Shown here: positions 9,291 through 18,465 of the stretch, piece after piece
Layout: every line of letters begins with the position of its first letter
Position numbering within the stretch: the first letter of the stretch is position 1
Assembly: GCF_003111605.1 (NCBI RefSeq)
Contig: NZ_MZGU01000004.1
Span: forward strand, 496,001 to 560,000
Reading direction: 5' to 3'
Origin: Methanobrevibacter woesei
GTDB lineage: Archaea; Methanobacteriota; Methanobacteria; Methanobacteriales; Methanobacteriaceae
DNA length: 64,000 bases
Position numbers and translations under genes: made by a program
Notes under the pieces: model-generated
Told to the model about the DNA's origin: nothing
Database searches by the model: none
Seen by the model: the letters and a program-made list of their open reading frames with translations, nothing else

Positions 9291-9757
9291 ATTTTTTAGC
9301 TATTTCCTACTTTAAAACTTTTTTGATTAAAAACTTATAATTGATATGTTAACATGTATATGAGTTAACTAAAATAGGTTAGTTTTATCTATTTTCTATT
9401 TTCTTTTCAAGATGAATTTTTCATAAAAGAAAAAAATTACATCAAATTTAAAATTTCGCTGTTTTTTGCTTTAATTTAGTAATTATTCATTATTTTCACT
9501 CATTTTTTCAATTAGATAAGTTAATGTTTTTATTTATGGTGTAATGATATAAACATTTAATTATATTAAATATAATTATTTTTCACATCTTGGTTAGTGG
9601 ATGTTATGTAAGTTTTTTAGTTAAATATAATTGGTTAATTTAAAATGTTTTTATTTGTAATATTGCTTTTATAAATATTTTTTTAGATATTTCTATTGTT
9701 TTTTAAGCTTTATTTTTAAAAATAACTCTCTTTTATCAATTTATCTCAATAAATAGG

Positions 9758-9767
9758 TTTATATAAG
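9758..9767 (+). promoter_or_regulatory. TATA box of the giant secreted-protein gene
   Basis: TTTATATAAG, about 70 bp upstream of the TTG start, followed by a strong AGGAGGT at 9814-9820. Called by eye. Confidence 0.55.
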
Positions 9768-9828
9768 ATATTCAAAATAAATATATGATGTAACAATTTT
9801 TTTCTAAAAAAATAGGAGGTTTATTATT

Positions 9829-12800
9829 TTGAAGATGAGAATGATATTTTTTGCATTGGTTCTTAGTTTGATATTCTTATCTGCAGGATCCATATATGCA
9901 AATGATATTGATGGAAATTTTTCAGAGTCTTCTGATGTTGTTCTATATAATATAGATAGTGTCAACTATGAAGTTAGTGAAAGTTCTGATAATTTCTCTT
10001 CAATTAATAATGCCGAATACGTTGAATTAGAAGATTCTGTAGCTGATGATTTGGTTACTAAATCTTCGCAATCAGAATCAGCTGATGCTGATGACGGTTT
10101 GAGTAATGATGAAATTAATGTGGATAATGCTATTAATGGTGCTGAAAATGTAATATCTGAAGCTCCATTAGAAAATCAAACTAGTAATTCAAATTCAAGT
10201 TCCATTGTTAGTGATGATTTAACTAAATATTATCAGAATGGTTCTCAATTTGAAGCTACCTTTTTTGATAAAGAAGGTAATCCATTAGCTAATGCTGAGA
10301 TTTCTTTTGTTATTAATGGAATTTATTATGACCGTACTACAAATGACCAAGGTTTAGCTATTATTTCTATTAATCTTGGACCGGGTAGTTATGAAATAAT
10401 TTCAATTAACAATGTAACTGGTGAAAAAGTAATTAACTCTATCCTTGTATTATCTACTATTGTTGATAATGAGAATATTGTTATGTATTATAAGAATGGT
10501 ACTAAGTATACTGCTACTGTTTTGGATGGTAATGGTAATCCTTTAGCTGGTGTTGATGTTACTTTTAATATTAATGGTGTTATGTATACTCGTGTTACTA
10601 ATGAGTATGGTGTAGCTTCTCTTAATATTAATCTTGATCCTAATACCTATATTATTACTGTTATTGGTCCTGATGGTCTTATGAGATCTAATAATGTTAC
10701 TGTGTTACCTACTATTGTTGATAATGAGAATATTGTTATGTATTATAAGAATGGTACTAAGTATACTGCTACTGTTTTGGATGGTAATGGTAATCCTTTA
10801 GCTGGTGTTGATGTTACTTTTAATATTAATGGTGTTATGTATACTCGTGTTACTAATGAGTATGGTGTAGCTTCTCTTAATATTAATCTTGATCCTAATA
10901 CCTATATTATTACTGTTATTGGTCCTGATGGTCTTATGAGATCTAATAATGTTACTGTGTTACCTACTATTATTAATAATAATGATGTTGTAAAAGGATA
11001 CCAAGATACTAATGATTATCATGCTACTGTTTTGGATGGTAATGGTAATCCTTTAGCTGGTGTTGATGTTACTTTTAATGTTAATGGTGTTATGTATACT
11101 CGTGTTAGTGATGATAATGGTGTAGCTTCTCTTAATATTAATCTTATTCCAGGTAAGTATATTATTACTGTTATTGGTCCTGATGGTCTTATGAGATCTA
11201 ATACTATTACTATATTAAATAATTTAGGTACATATATTGAAGTAGATGATGTTACTGTTGTTGGTTCTCAAAAAGGTACATTAACTGGTACTTTATATAA
11301 TGAGTTAGGAAATACAGTTCGTAATTATGATGTCATTTTAACTGTTAATGGTCAATCTTATACTCTTAAAACTGATGCTAATGGTAAAATATATTGGAAT
11401 ATTAATTTACCTGTAGGTGAATATACTGCAACTTTGTCAGTCGCTGGATCTAGTGTATATAAAGCATGTACAAACACTTCTTTAATTAATATCATTTCAG
11501 GTTTACCAATTAATGTTACTCCTGGTGATAATGTTGTAAACATCCACAAAAATGAATCATTTGATGTATATGTAACTGATGAAAATAACAATCCTTTAAA
11601 AGGTATAACTGTTCATTTTGTTGTTAATGGTGTTGACTATTATATTACCTCTAATGAAAAAGGTATTGCAAGTCTTGATTTACCTGAAGGACTTTACCAA
11701 ATTAGTTATAGTATAGAACATGAAGGATATCAAAATGCTTCTGGTTCTAGTTATGTATCTTTTGTTACCACTGAAGAAACAACCATTACTATGGATAATA
11801 TGACTGTTTCTGACGGTACTAATATTAAATATTCTGCTACTTTAACTGCTGGTGATGTTCCTATTGTTGGTAAAGAAGTAATATTCAAAATAAATGGTAA
11901 GTCTTATAAAGCTATCACTAATGAAAAAGGTATTGCAACTGTAATATTTAATTTAACTAGCGGTACATTTGATATTTCATGTACCTTTGCTGGTTCTAAT
12001 AAATTGAATTCAGCTAGTGCTACTGCTAAAATCGAATTTAAGGAAATAATTGAAACTATTATTACAGATTCTGGAAAATTTGAATTTGTCCAAGGATCAG
12101 GATCTTCATTTGAAGTCATTTTAACTGATGCTAATGGTAATCCTATTGCTAATCAAAAAGTTATTATTACCATAAATGGAATTGATTATGAAAGAATCAC
12201 TAATGAAAAAGGTATTGTAAGGATTACTATTGATTTAGGTGAAGGAGTTTTCAATGTAAGTTACAGATTTGAAGGTAATGGCGATTATGCAGCTTCAAAT
12301 GGCTCTGCTACTATTGAAGTAGTATCTAAAATTAATGGTAATGGATATTGGGTTCAAGCAAAAGACATGTTTAAAGTTGATTTAGCTGCTTTAGCTAGTC
12401 AAGGAGTTGGAAATATCTTCCTAAATTACTATGCCTTTTCATTATATACTGAAGCTAGTATCTTAGACTGGATTCAACAAGCTAATGATTTACATATTAA
12501 AGTTCATATTTGGATGCAAGTATTCTATGATAGTGGTTGGATTTTACCTGTGTTAGATGATGGAACACCTGATTACGAACACTTTAATAAAAAAATTGAA
12601 GAAGCTTTATACTATGCTTCATTACCAGGTGTTGCAGGTATCCACTTTGATTACTTAAGAGTACCAGGTACCGCTTATAAACATGAAGGTTCTTTAGAAG
12701 CTATCAATGAATTTGTTACTATGGTTACTACTGCAATTAGAGAAGTTAACCCTAATTTAATATTATCTGCTGCTTTAATGCCAGAAAAACAAATTGACTA

Positions 12801-15165
12801 TTATTATGGTCAAGACCTTGCCCATATTTCAAAATATATGGATGTAATCATTCCAATGATTTACAAAGGTAATTATAATTCTGGATCCTCTTGGATTTCT
12901 TCTATGACCAAATGGTTTGTAGAGAATTCTCAAGGTGCAGAAGTTTGGGTAGGTTTACAAGGTTATGAATCTGATTATGATGTTACTAATCTTCCTTTAG
13001 ATGAAATAACCAATGATGCTCAAATTGCAATTTCTGCAGGTGCAAGTGGTGTTTTAATATTTAGATGGGGTGCTACTAATTTAGTAGACTTTGATAGTTT
13101 AGATTACAATCAATCTGGAGATATTCCTTCAGGTAATGCAACTGTTACATTAGATGATATTAAAAAAGCTGCTACTAACTTGAAAAACTATATTGAAGAA
13201 CATGGTGTAATGCCAAATTATGTTACTGTTGGAGATGTCAGATTCTCAGTACCTCAATTCTTATACCTTATGGCTCAAGCTATAATCAATATTAATTCAG
13301 GTAATTCATCAGATATTGTTTCAATTGATGTATCAGCTCCAGATGCTAATACTGGAGATGATTTCCATGGTAGGATATACATTAATGAATTCTTAACTAT
13401 GGCTCAATCTATTGTTGACAGTATGATGGCAAATAATAAAGCACCAAGTTCTGTAAGTAGTTCTTTAGGGGATGTAAAATATGAAACATTAACTTACATG
13501 TTCTCTAAAATTGTAAGTTATGCAAACCTTAACAATAACCAATTGCCTCAAATGGTATATATCTCTAATTTATTAGATTATTACAACTTAACTGTAACAA
13601 TGTTGCCAAGTGTTACAACATCTGATTATAAGTATATTAAATATGTAACTACTTGGTTAAACTACTGTCCAAATTGTGGTTATTATGGTTCATTGTTAAT
13701 CAATCCAAAAGGAACTTACGAAGGGGAATTAACCTGTGACTACTGTGGCTGTGATTTCTGTGGTGTTACAGGTAAAGAAAAAATATCTGGTTCATCTGTA
13801 TATTTAACTAGATTAAGTCCAAGTATTCCTGCTTCTGAGGTTTCTTCTGATAAGGTTACTGTTGAAGATGTTATAAATGCTGCTGTTACTGTAAAAGAGT
13901 ATTTAGAAGCAAATGGTGTATTGCCGGATACTGTATCTATTAATGGAAAAGAATACACTATTCATCAATTCTTATATTTAGCTTCTACTGCTATTGGTAT
14001 GGTACACAGCGGTAACTTTGGTGAAATTACTGTTGTTGATATCGATAAAGCTCCAAATCCATCTGGTGATAATATAAGTGCTAAATTAGAATTAAATGAT
14101 TACTTAGATCTTGCATCTAGAGTAGCTTCATTTATTTTAGAAAATGGTTATGCTCCTAATTATGCTTCATCATCTTTAGGTAAAATATCTTATGATGATT
14201 TAGTTGATATGTTTGCAAGAATCTTAGCATTCTACTCTAATAATGGTTATTTACCAAATTATGTATCACTAGGAGATTTCAATGAGTCTGATATAGGTGC
14301 TGCTGGTGATAATGTAACTGTTGATGATGTAATCGATGCATCTGTTTATGTTAAAGGTTATCTTGAAGCTCACGGTGCATTACCTGAGTATGTAACTATT
14401 AACGGAAAAGAGTACTCAATTTATCAATTCTTATATTTAGCTTCTGTAGCTATTGATATGATAAATAAAGGTGACTTTGGTGTAATTACAGTTATCAATG
14501 TTGATAAAGCTCCAAGTCCTGAAGGTGCTTTCGTTAATTCTAAATTAAATTTAACTGAATACTTAGATCTTGCATCTAGAGTAACTTCATTTATTTTAGA
14601 ATATGGTTATGCTCCTAATTATGCTTCATCATCTATTGGTAAAATATCATTTGATGAATTAACTGATGCTTTTGCAAGGATTTTAGCATTCTACTTAGAA
14701 AATGATTATTTACCTAATACTGTTTCAATATCACAATCTGGAGGTTCTTCCTCATCAACCATTGCAGAATTGGCTCAAAAATTAACTGTTGGATTAACCA
14801 GTACTTGGGATAAAGCTAATGCACTATTTACATGGGTAAGAGATAATATTGCTTATGAAACTTACTATAATACTATAAAAGGTGCAGAAGGAGCTTTAGC
14901 TTCTGGTTCAGGTAACTGTTGTGACCAAGCATGGTTATTAGTTGAACTTGCTAGATCTGTTGGTTTAACTATTAGATTTGTTCATGGTGACTGTTACTTC
15001 ACATCTAGTGGTAATGTATGGGGTCATGTATGGACTCAAATCCAAATCGATGGAAAATGGGTTATTGCTGATACAACAAGTAGTAGAAACTCTTTAGGTG
15101 TAGTTAAGAATTGGGATACTAGTTCTTATTATCATAAAGGAACCTACGATATTTTACCATTCTAG
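9829..15165 (+). CDS. Giant secreted pseudomurein-binding protein with hydrolase-like and C71/transglutaminase-like domains
   Basis: 1778 residues from a TTG start 8 nt after AGGAGGT (an ATG lies two codons on). Layout: signal peptide 1-24; Ser/Asp-rich linker to about 125; Ig-like/CnaB-type repeats 125-830; a TIM-barrel glycosidase-like domain about 835-1090 with GIHFDYLRVPG, LSAALMPE and DVIIPMIYKG; three modules of pseudomurein-binding repeats from 1105 to 1634; a Cys-rich zinc ribbon about 1279-1315 between them; and a transglutaminase fold 1644-1778 with a likely triad Cys1697 (GNCCDQ), His1733 (WGHVW) and Asp1748 (VIADTT). The last two parts resemble phage endoisopeptidases PeiP/PeiW, which cut pseudomurein cross-links. 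I infer a wall-bound remodelling or lytic enzyme; the glycosidase activity is unproven. Confidence 0.85.
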   Translation: MKMRMIFFALVLSLIFLSAGSIYANDIDGNFSESSDVVLYNIDSVNYEVSESSDNFSSINNAEYVELEDSVADDLVTKSSQSESADADDGLSNDEINVDNAINGAENVISEAPLENQTSNSNSSSIVSDDLTKYYQNGSQFEATFFDKEGNPLANAEISFVINGIYYDRTTNDQGLAIISINLGPGSYEIISINNVTGEKVINSILVLSTIVDNENIVMYYKNGTKYTATVLDGNGNPLAGVDVTFNINGVMYTRVTNEYGVASLNINLDPNTYIITVIGPDGLMRSNNVTVLPTIVDNENIVMYYKNGTKYTATVLDGNGNPLAGVDVTFNINGVMYTRVTNEYGVASLNINLDPNTYIITVIGPDGLMRSNNVTVLPTIINNNDVVKGYQDTNDYHATVLDGNGNPLAGVDVTFNVNGVMYTRVSDDNGVASLNINLIPGKYIITVIGPDGLMRSNTITILNNLGTYIEVDDVTVVGSQKGTLTGTLYNELGNTVRNYDVILTVNGQSYTLKTDANGKIYWNINLPVGEYTATLSVAGSSVYKACTNTSLINIISGLPINVTPGDNVVNIHKNESFDVYVTDENNNPLKGITVHFVVNGVDYYITSNEKGIASLDLPEGLYQISYSIEHEGYQNASGSSYVSFVTTEETTITMDNMTVSDGTNIKYSATLTAGDVPIVGKEVIFKINGKSYKAITNEKGIATVIFNLTSGTFDISCTFAGSNKLNSASATAKIEFKEIIETIITDSGKFEFVQGSGSSFEVILTDANGNPIANQKVIITINGIDYERITNEKGIVRITIDLGEGVFNVSYRFEGNGDYAASNGSATIEVVSKINGNGYWVQAKDMFKVDLAALASQGVGNIFLNYYAFSLYTEASILDWIQQANDLHIKVHIWMQVFYDSGWILPVLDDGTPDYEHFNKKIEEALYYASLPGVAGIHFDYLRVPGTAYKHEGSLEAINEFVTMVTTAIREVNPNLILSAALMPEKQIDYYYGQDLAHISKYMDVIIPMIYKGNYNSGSSWISSMTKWFVENSQGAEVWVGLQGYESDYDVTNLPLDEITNDAQIAISAGASGVLIFRWGATNLVDFDSLDYNQSGDIPSGNATVTLDDIKKAATNLKNYIEEHGVMPNYVTVGDVRFSVPQFLYLMAQAIININSGNSSDIVSIDVSAPDANTGDDFHGRIYINEFLTMAQSIVDSMMANNKAPSSVSSSLGDVKYETLTYMFSKIVSYANLNNNQLPQMVYISNLLDYYNLTVTMLPSVTTSDYKYIKYVTTWLNYCPNCGYYGSLLINPKGTYEGELTCDYCGCDFCGVTGKEKISGSSVYLTRLSPSIPASEVSSDKVTVEDVINAAVTVKEYLEANGVLPDTVSINGKEYTIHQFLYLASTAIGMVHSGNFGEITVVDIDKAPNPSGDNISAKLELNDYLDLASRVASFILENGYAPNYASSSLGKISYDDLVDMFARILAFYSNNGYLPNYVSLGDFNESDIGAAGDNVTVDDVIDASVYVKGYLEAHGALPEYVTINGKEYSIYQFLYLASVAIDMINKGDFGVITVINVDKAPSPEGAFVNSKLNLTEYLDLASRVTSFILEYGYAPNYASSSIGKISFDELTDAFARILAFYLENDYLPNTVSISQSGGSSSSTIAELAQKLTVGLTSTWDKANALFTWVRDNIAYETYYNTIKGAEGALASGSGNCCDQAWLLVELARSVGLTIRFVHGDCYFTSSGNVWGHVWTQIQIDGKWVIADTTSSRNSLGVVKNWDTSSYYHKGTYDILPF
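10456..10965 (+). repeat. Perfect 255-bp tandem duplication of an Ig-like repeat
   Basis: Two directly adjacent 255-bp copies (10456-10710 and 10711-10965) are identical at every base by my reading, encoding 85-residue Ig-like units at residues 210-294 and 295-379. A third copy from 10966 to about 11220 differs in its first 60 bases and near its end but is nearly identical in the middle. Zero synonymous changes imply a very recent duplication or gene conversion. Confidence 0.92.
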
Positions 15166-15188
15166 AGGATTTCTATCCTCTCTTTTTT
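15164..15188 (+). terminator. Hairpin terminator after the giant gene
   Basis: AGAGGAT and ATCCTCT pair around a TTCT loop and are followed by a T-run. The hairpin overlaps the TAG stop codon. Confidence 0.75.
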
Positions 15189-15263
15189 ATTTTTTTAGGT
15201 AAACCAAAACTTTTTATACTCATAAGTTCAATATATTAACTGTTTTTTACTTGGGTGAACTTT

Positions 15264-15971
15264 ATGGGAAATAATATTAGTGAAAATATTGAAGAATATT
15301 TAGAAGTTCTTTACCGTAATGGAAGTAATAAAGAACAAGTTTCTACAACTCAATTATCTAGGGATTTAGGCATTGCTCCAGGTAGTGTAACTCAAATGCT
15401 TAAAAAATTAGAAAAATTAGAATATATTGATTATATTCCGTATAAAGGAGCTTCCCTAACAGATAGTGGTATGGCAATAGCTCAAAAAATCACAAGAAAA
15501 CACAGAATTTTAGAAAAATTCTTACATGATGTCTTAAAAATCAAATATGAAAACATTCATGAACAAGCTTGTGAAATGGAACATACATTATCTGATGAAG
15601 CAGAAAGGGCATTATGTCTTATGCTCAAACATCCTGATTTATGTCCTGATGATCATCTAATTCCTGCATGTAACTTTAATTTTAAAAGCTGTTTAGACTG
15701 CTTTAATGAACAAGACTTTGATAATGTATTAAAAAGGGATAACAATTTATTAGCTTTGTCTGAATTACATGGTGATGCAGAAGGAGTGGTATGTTTCATT
15801 AGAGGAAATTCCAATATTTTAGATGCTGTTGATGAGTTAGGTATAACCATTGGAAGCATAATCAGGTACAAATCTAATGAAGAGGAACATGAAACCTATG
15901 TATTTTCTGTTTTAGACAGAGAAGTTGATATTCCTCAAAATTTAGCAAATAATATTTTTGTTAAACTTTAA
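15264..15971 (+). CDS. DtxR/MntR-family metal-dependent transcriptional regulator
   Basis: 235 residues from ATG 15264; the GTG at 15255 belongs to the GGGTGA ribosome-binding site. The N-terminal winged helix (about 1-65, TQLSRDLGIAPGSVTQMLKKLE) is followed by a metal-binding and dimerisation domain with typical His/Glu/Cys ligands (MEHTLSDEAERAL), a Cys-rich CNFNFKSCLDC insert, and a FeoA/SH3-like C-terminal domain (from about 155). The family represses iron or manganese uptake genes when metal is bound. A TTTTTATACT-like TATA element lies at about 15209. No feo or metal transporter gene is adjacent, so its regulon and metal are not known. Confidence 0.88.
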   Translation: MGNNISENIEEYLEVLYRNGSNKEQVSTTQLSRDLGIAPGSVTQMLKKLEKLEYIDYIPYKGASLTDSGMAIAQKITRKHRILEKFLHDVLKIKYENIHEQACEMEHTLSDEAERALCLMLKHPDLCPDDHLIPACNFNFKSCLDCFNEQDFDNVLKRDNNLLALSELHGDAEGVVCFIRGNSNILDAVDELGITIGSIIRYKSNEEEHETYVFSVLDREVDIPQNLANNIFVKL

Positions 15972-15988
15972 TTCTTTTTTTACTATAA

Positions 15989-15998
15989 TTTTATATAG
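15989..15998 (+). promoter_or_regulatory. TATA box of endA
   Basis: TTTTATATAG, 50 bp before the ATG at 16048. Confidence 0.5.
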
Positions 15999-16047
15999 CA
16001 TTGAAACATAATTTTATTATTAATAATTACTTTCTTTTGGTGTTTTA

Positions 16048-16563
16048 ATGCGTGGAAATTTATCTAATGATATTGTATCAGTTAAAATTGAAGAAGGCAG
16101 TAAAAAACCTATTGCCTTAAATGAAAAAAGTTTTTTTGGTAAAATTGAAGCTGATACATTGAATCTTTCTGTTATTGAAGCATGTTATCTGTTAGAAAAA
16201 GGCCGTCTTGATGTTTTTGAAAATGATGAGAAATGTAGTGTTGATTATCTCATTGAAATTTTAAGAAATCAAGGTCTTTATGGAAATTACATTGTATATC
16301 GTGATTTAAAGGATAGGGGATATATTATTAAAACTGGATTTAAGTATGGTTCAGATTTCCGTCTTTATGATAGGGGTAGAAGCCCGGGTAAAGGTCATTC
16401 TGATTATTTAGTGAAAGTTGTCTTTGAAAATTATGATATTAATGTTTTAGATTTTGCAAGTTATATTCGTGTTGCACATGGTGTTAATAAGAATCTTCTT
16501 CTAGCTATTGTTGATGATGATTTTGATATCACCTATTACAATGTGGAATGGACTAGACCTTAA
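16048..16563 (+). CDS. endA: tRNA-splicing endonuclease
   Basis: 171 residues, the homotetramer-type archaeal length. The enzyme cuts bulge-helix-bulge motifs to remove introns from tRNA and to process pre-rRNA. The catalytic triad is visible as Tyr in DFRLYDRG, His in GKGHSDYLV and Lys a short way on. The typical YRDLKDRGYIIKTGFKYG region precedes it. It stands alone between the DtxR-type regulator and trpS, with its own promoter. It is noteworthy here because the window also encodes a bacterial-type RNase III. Confidence 0.94.
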   Translation: MRGNLSNDIVSVKIEEGSKKPIALNEKSFFGKIEADTLNLSVIEACYLLEKGRLDVFENDEKCSVDYLIEILRNQGLYGNYIVYRDLKDRGYIIKTGFKYGSDFRLYDRGRSPGKGHSDYLVKVVFENYDINVLDFASYIRVAHGVNKNLLLAIVDDDFDITYYNVEWTRP

Positions 16564-16674
16564 CTAATTTCTATTGATTTAAATCAAAAGAACGATTAAT
16601 ATTTTAATATTTGTGTTAATTTAATTTTATATTTTAAAAAGAATTTTTAATTTAATTAATTATATTGGAGTAAA

Positions 16675-17772
16675 GTGAGTTATATGATTGATCCATGGGC
16701 ATCAACTAGTGTTGATTATGATAAATTAATAAATCAGTTTGGTATTTCAAAATTTTCAGATATAATTTCAGATATTAAAAATCCTCAAAGATTGATGGAT
16801 AGAGGCGTAATATTTGGACATAGGGAATTTAATGAAATTATTAAATTAATGAATGATAATAAAGAATTTGCTGTTGTTACTGGTATGATGCCAAGTGGAC
16901 AGATGCATATTGGTCATAAGATGGTAGTTGATCAGCTTATTTGGTATCAAAAGCAGGGTGCAATGCTTTCTCTTCCAATAGCTGATATGGAATCCTATGC
17001 AGCAAGGTCAATGAGTTATGAAAAAGCACGTGATATAGCTGTTAATGAATATTTGACTAATTATATTGCATTAGGCCTTGATTTAACTAAAGATAATGTA
17101 AATGTATATTTGCAGTCTGATAATGAGGCTCTTCATAATTTAGGATTTAAGGCTTCAAAGAGAACTAATTTTAATGAGCTTAAAGCTATTTATGGATTTA
17201 CACAATCAACAAACATGGCTCATATGCAAGCTCCTTTAATGCAGGTTGCCGATATTTTACTTCCTCAATTAGAAGAATTTGGAGGTCCTAAAAAGGTTGT
17301 AGTTCCAGTTGGAGTTGACCAGGATCCTCATATTAGATTAACTAGGGATATTGCCCATAAGTTATCTGAGGAATTAGGATTTTTATCTCCTGCTTCAACT
17401 TATCATAGATTCTTAACTGGATTAAGTGGAGATAAGATGTCCAGCAGTAAACCTTCAACAGCTATCTACCTTAATGAAGATTCTGATGTTGCAGCTAAAA
17501 AAGTTAAAACTGCTAAAACTGGTGGTAGGGAAAGCTTAAAAGAGCAACAAGAATTAGGTGGAGAAGTTGATAAATGTGTTGTTTATGAGATGTTTGTTTA
17601 TCATTTAATTGATGATGACAGTGAACTTGCAAAAATCAGACAGGAATGTCTAGATGGTAGTCTCCGTTGTGGGGACTGTAAAGCTCATGCTGCTCAATTG
17701 ATGAAAGAGATGTTTGATGATTTGGCAGATAAAAAAGATGAAGCTCGTGAAATAGCTAAAACTTTAGTTTAA
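16675..17772 (+). CDS. trpS: Tryptophanyl-tRNA synthetase
   Basis: 365 residues, class I aaRS of archaeal type. It charges tRNA-Trp. The HIGH motif is in PSGQMHIGHKMVVDQL and the KMSKS loop in SGDKMSSSKPS; GVDQDPHIRLTRD is the typical ATP/Trp-site segment. The start is either GTG 16675, 4 nt after GGAG, or ATG 16684; both are plausible and differ by three residues. The SpoIIM-like gene follows 12 nt downstream, which suggests co-transcription. Confidence 0.95.
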   Translation: MSYMIDPWASTSVDYDKLINQFGISKFSDIISDIKNPQRLMDRGVIFGHREFNEIIKLMNDNKEFAVVTGMMPSGQMHIGHKMVVDQLIWYQKQGAMLSLPIADMESYAARSMSYEKARDIAVNEYLTNYIALGLDLTKDNVNVYLQSDNEALHNLGFKASKRTNFNELKAIYGFTQSTNMAHMQAPLMQVADILLPQLEEFGGPKKVVVPVGVDQDPHIRLTRDIAHKLSEELGFLSPASTYHRFLTGLSGDKMSSSKPSTAIYLNEDSDVAAKKVKTAKTGGRESLKEQQELGGEVDKCVVYEMFVYHLIDDDSELAKIRQECLDGSLRCGDCKAHAAQLMKEMFDDLADKKDEAREIAKTLV

Positions 17773-17784
17773 GTCATGATATAA

Positions 17785-18414
17785 ATGTTTGATATTAAAA
17801 ATGAAATTAAATCTACATTTGCAGATAATAAATTCTTAATTTTATTTTCTGCAACTGCGTTTATTATTTCTTTAATATTGGGATATGTTTATCAGGCCAG
17901 TTTACATGAAACCTTTGCACCAGTAGTTCAGGAGATTTCCAATAATTTAGAGCAGGGTGTTATTACATTTTCCTTTAAGGATATTTTCATTAACAATATT
18001 GTAATTGTTTTTGAAGTGTTTATTTTAGGAATCATCTTTTGCTTTTCAATTGTTATTTTGCTTTTCAATGGTTTCTTTTTAGGATACTTTATTGGAGCTC
18101 AGGATAATCTCTTTTATTCATTGATGCTTATTATTCCACATGGAATTTTTGAACTGCCTTCTTTGATATTGGCTACTTCAGCAGGTTTTGTATTGTTTAA
18201 ATTTATTTATAAGTCAGTTAAATATTATAATAATGATTCTGAAGGTTCTTTTAAAAATAAAATGGAAAATGCAGTTGATATTAAATTCAAATATTTTAAA
18301 CAGGCACTTGTATTATTGGTAGTTTCAGCTATTTTAATGATGATTGCTGCTTTTATTGAGGTTTATGTTACTCTGGATTTTGCCTATTGGATTTTTTCAA
18401 TTTTTGGCATTTAA
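17785..18414 (+). CDS. SpoIIM-like integral membrane protein (DUF95)
   Basis: 209 residues with about five hydrophobic segments, the first at 18-38. The LIIPHGIFELPSLILATSAGF segment in the middle is diagnostic of the SpoIIM/DUF95 family. In Bacillus SpoIIM works with a peptidoglycan hydrolase during engulfment, but archaea that carry this family do not sporulate and often have pseudomurein or no wall, so the archaeal role is unknown. It follows trpS closely and precedes thrC, which has its own TATA box, so it is probably the end of the trpS transcript. Confidence 0.85.
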   Translation: MFDIKNEIKSTFADNKFLILFSATAFIISLILGYVYQASLHETFAPVVQEISNNLEQGVITFSFKDIFINNIVIVFEVFILGIIFCFSIVILLFNGFFLGYFIGAQDNLFYSLMLIIPHGIFELPSLILATSAGFVLFKFIYKSVKYYNNDSEGSFKNKMENAVDIKFKYFKQALVLLVVSAILMMIAAFIEVYVTLDFAYWIFSIFGI

Positions 18415-18420
18415 GTATAA

Positions 18421-18432
18421 TTTTTATATAAT
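18421..18432 (+). promoter_or_regulatory. TATA box of thrC
   Basis: TTTTTATATAAT, about 35-45 bp before the ATG at 18466, predicting a leader of under 20 nt. Confidence 0.5.
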
Positions 18433-18465
18433 TTAATAATTAAAAATAGTAAATAGTGTGATTTT

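Larger units (their letters stand above)
9229..9828. other. Non-coding gap between thermosome and giant adhesin-like gene
   Basis: About 600 bp of very AT-rich sequence without a credible ORF or tRNA. It holds the thermosome terminator at its left end and the TATA box and AGGAGGT site of the next gene at its right end. The middle (about 9300-9740) shows no structure I can name. Confidence 0.7.

Noticed and set aside
9300-9740. Searched for a tRNA, small RNA or missed gene in the 600-bp gap before the giant gene.
   Set aside because: No cloverleaf, conserved box or frame with a ribosome-binding site is visible; left as non-coding.
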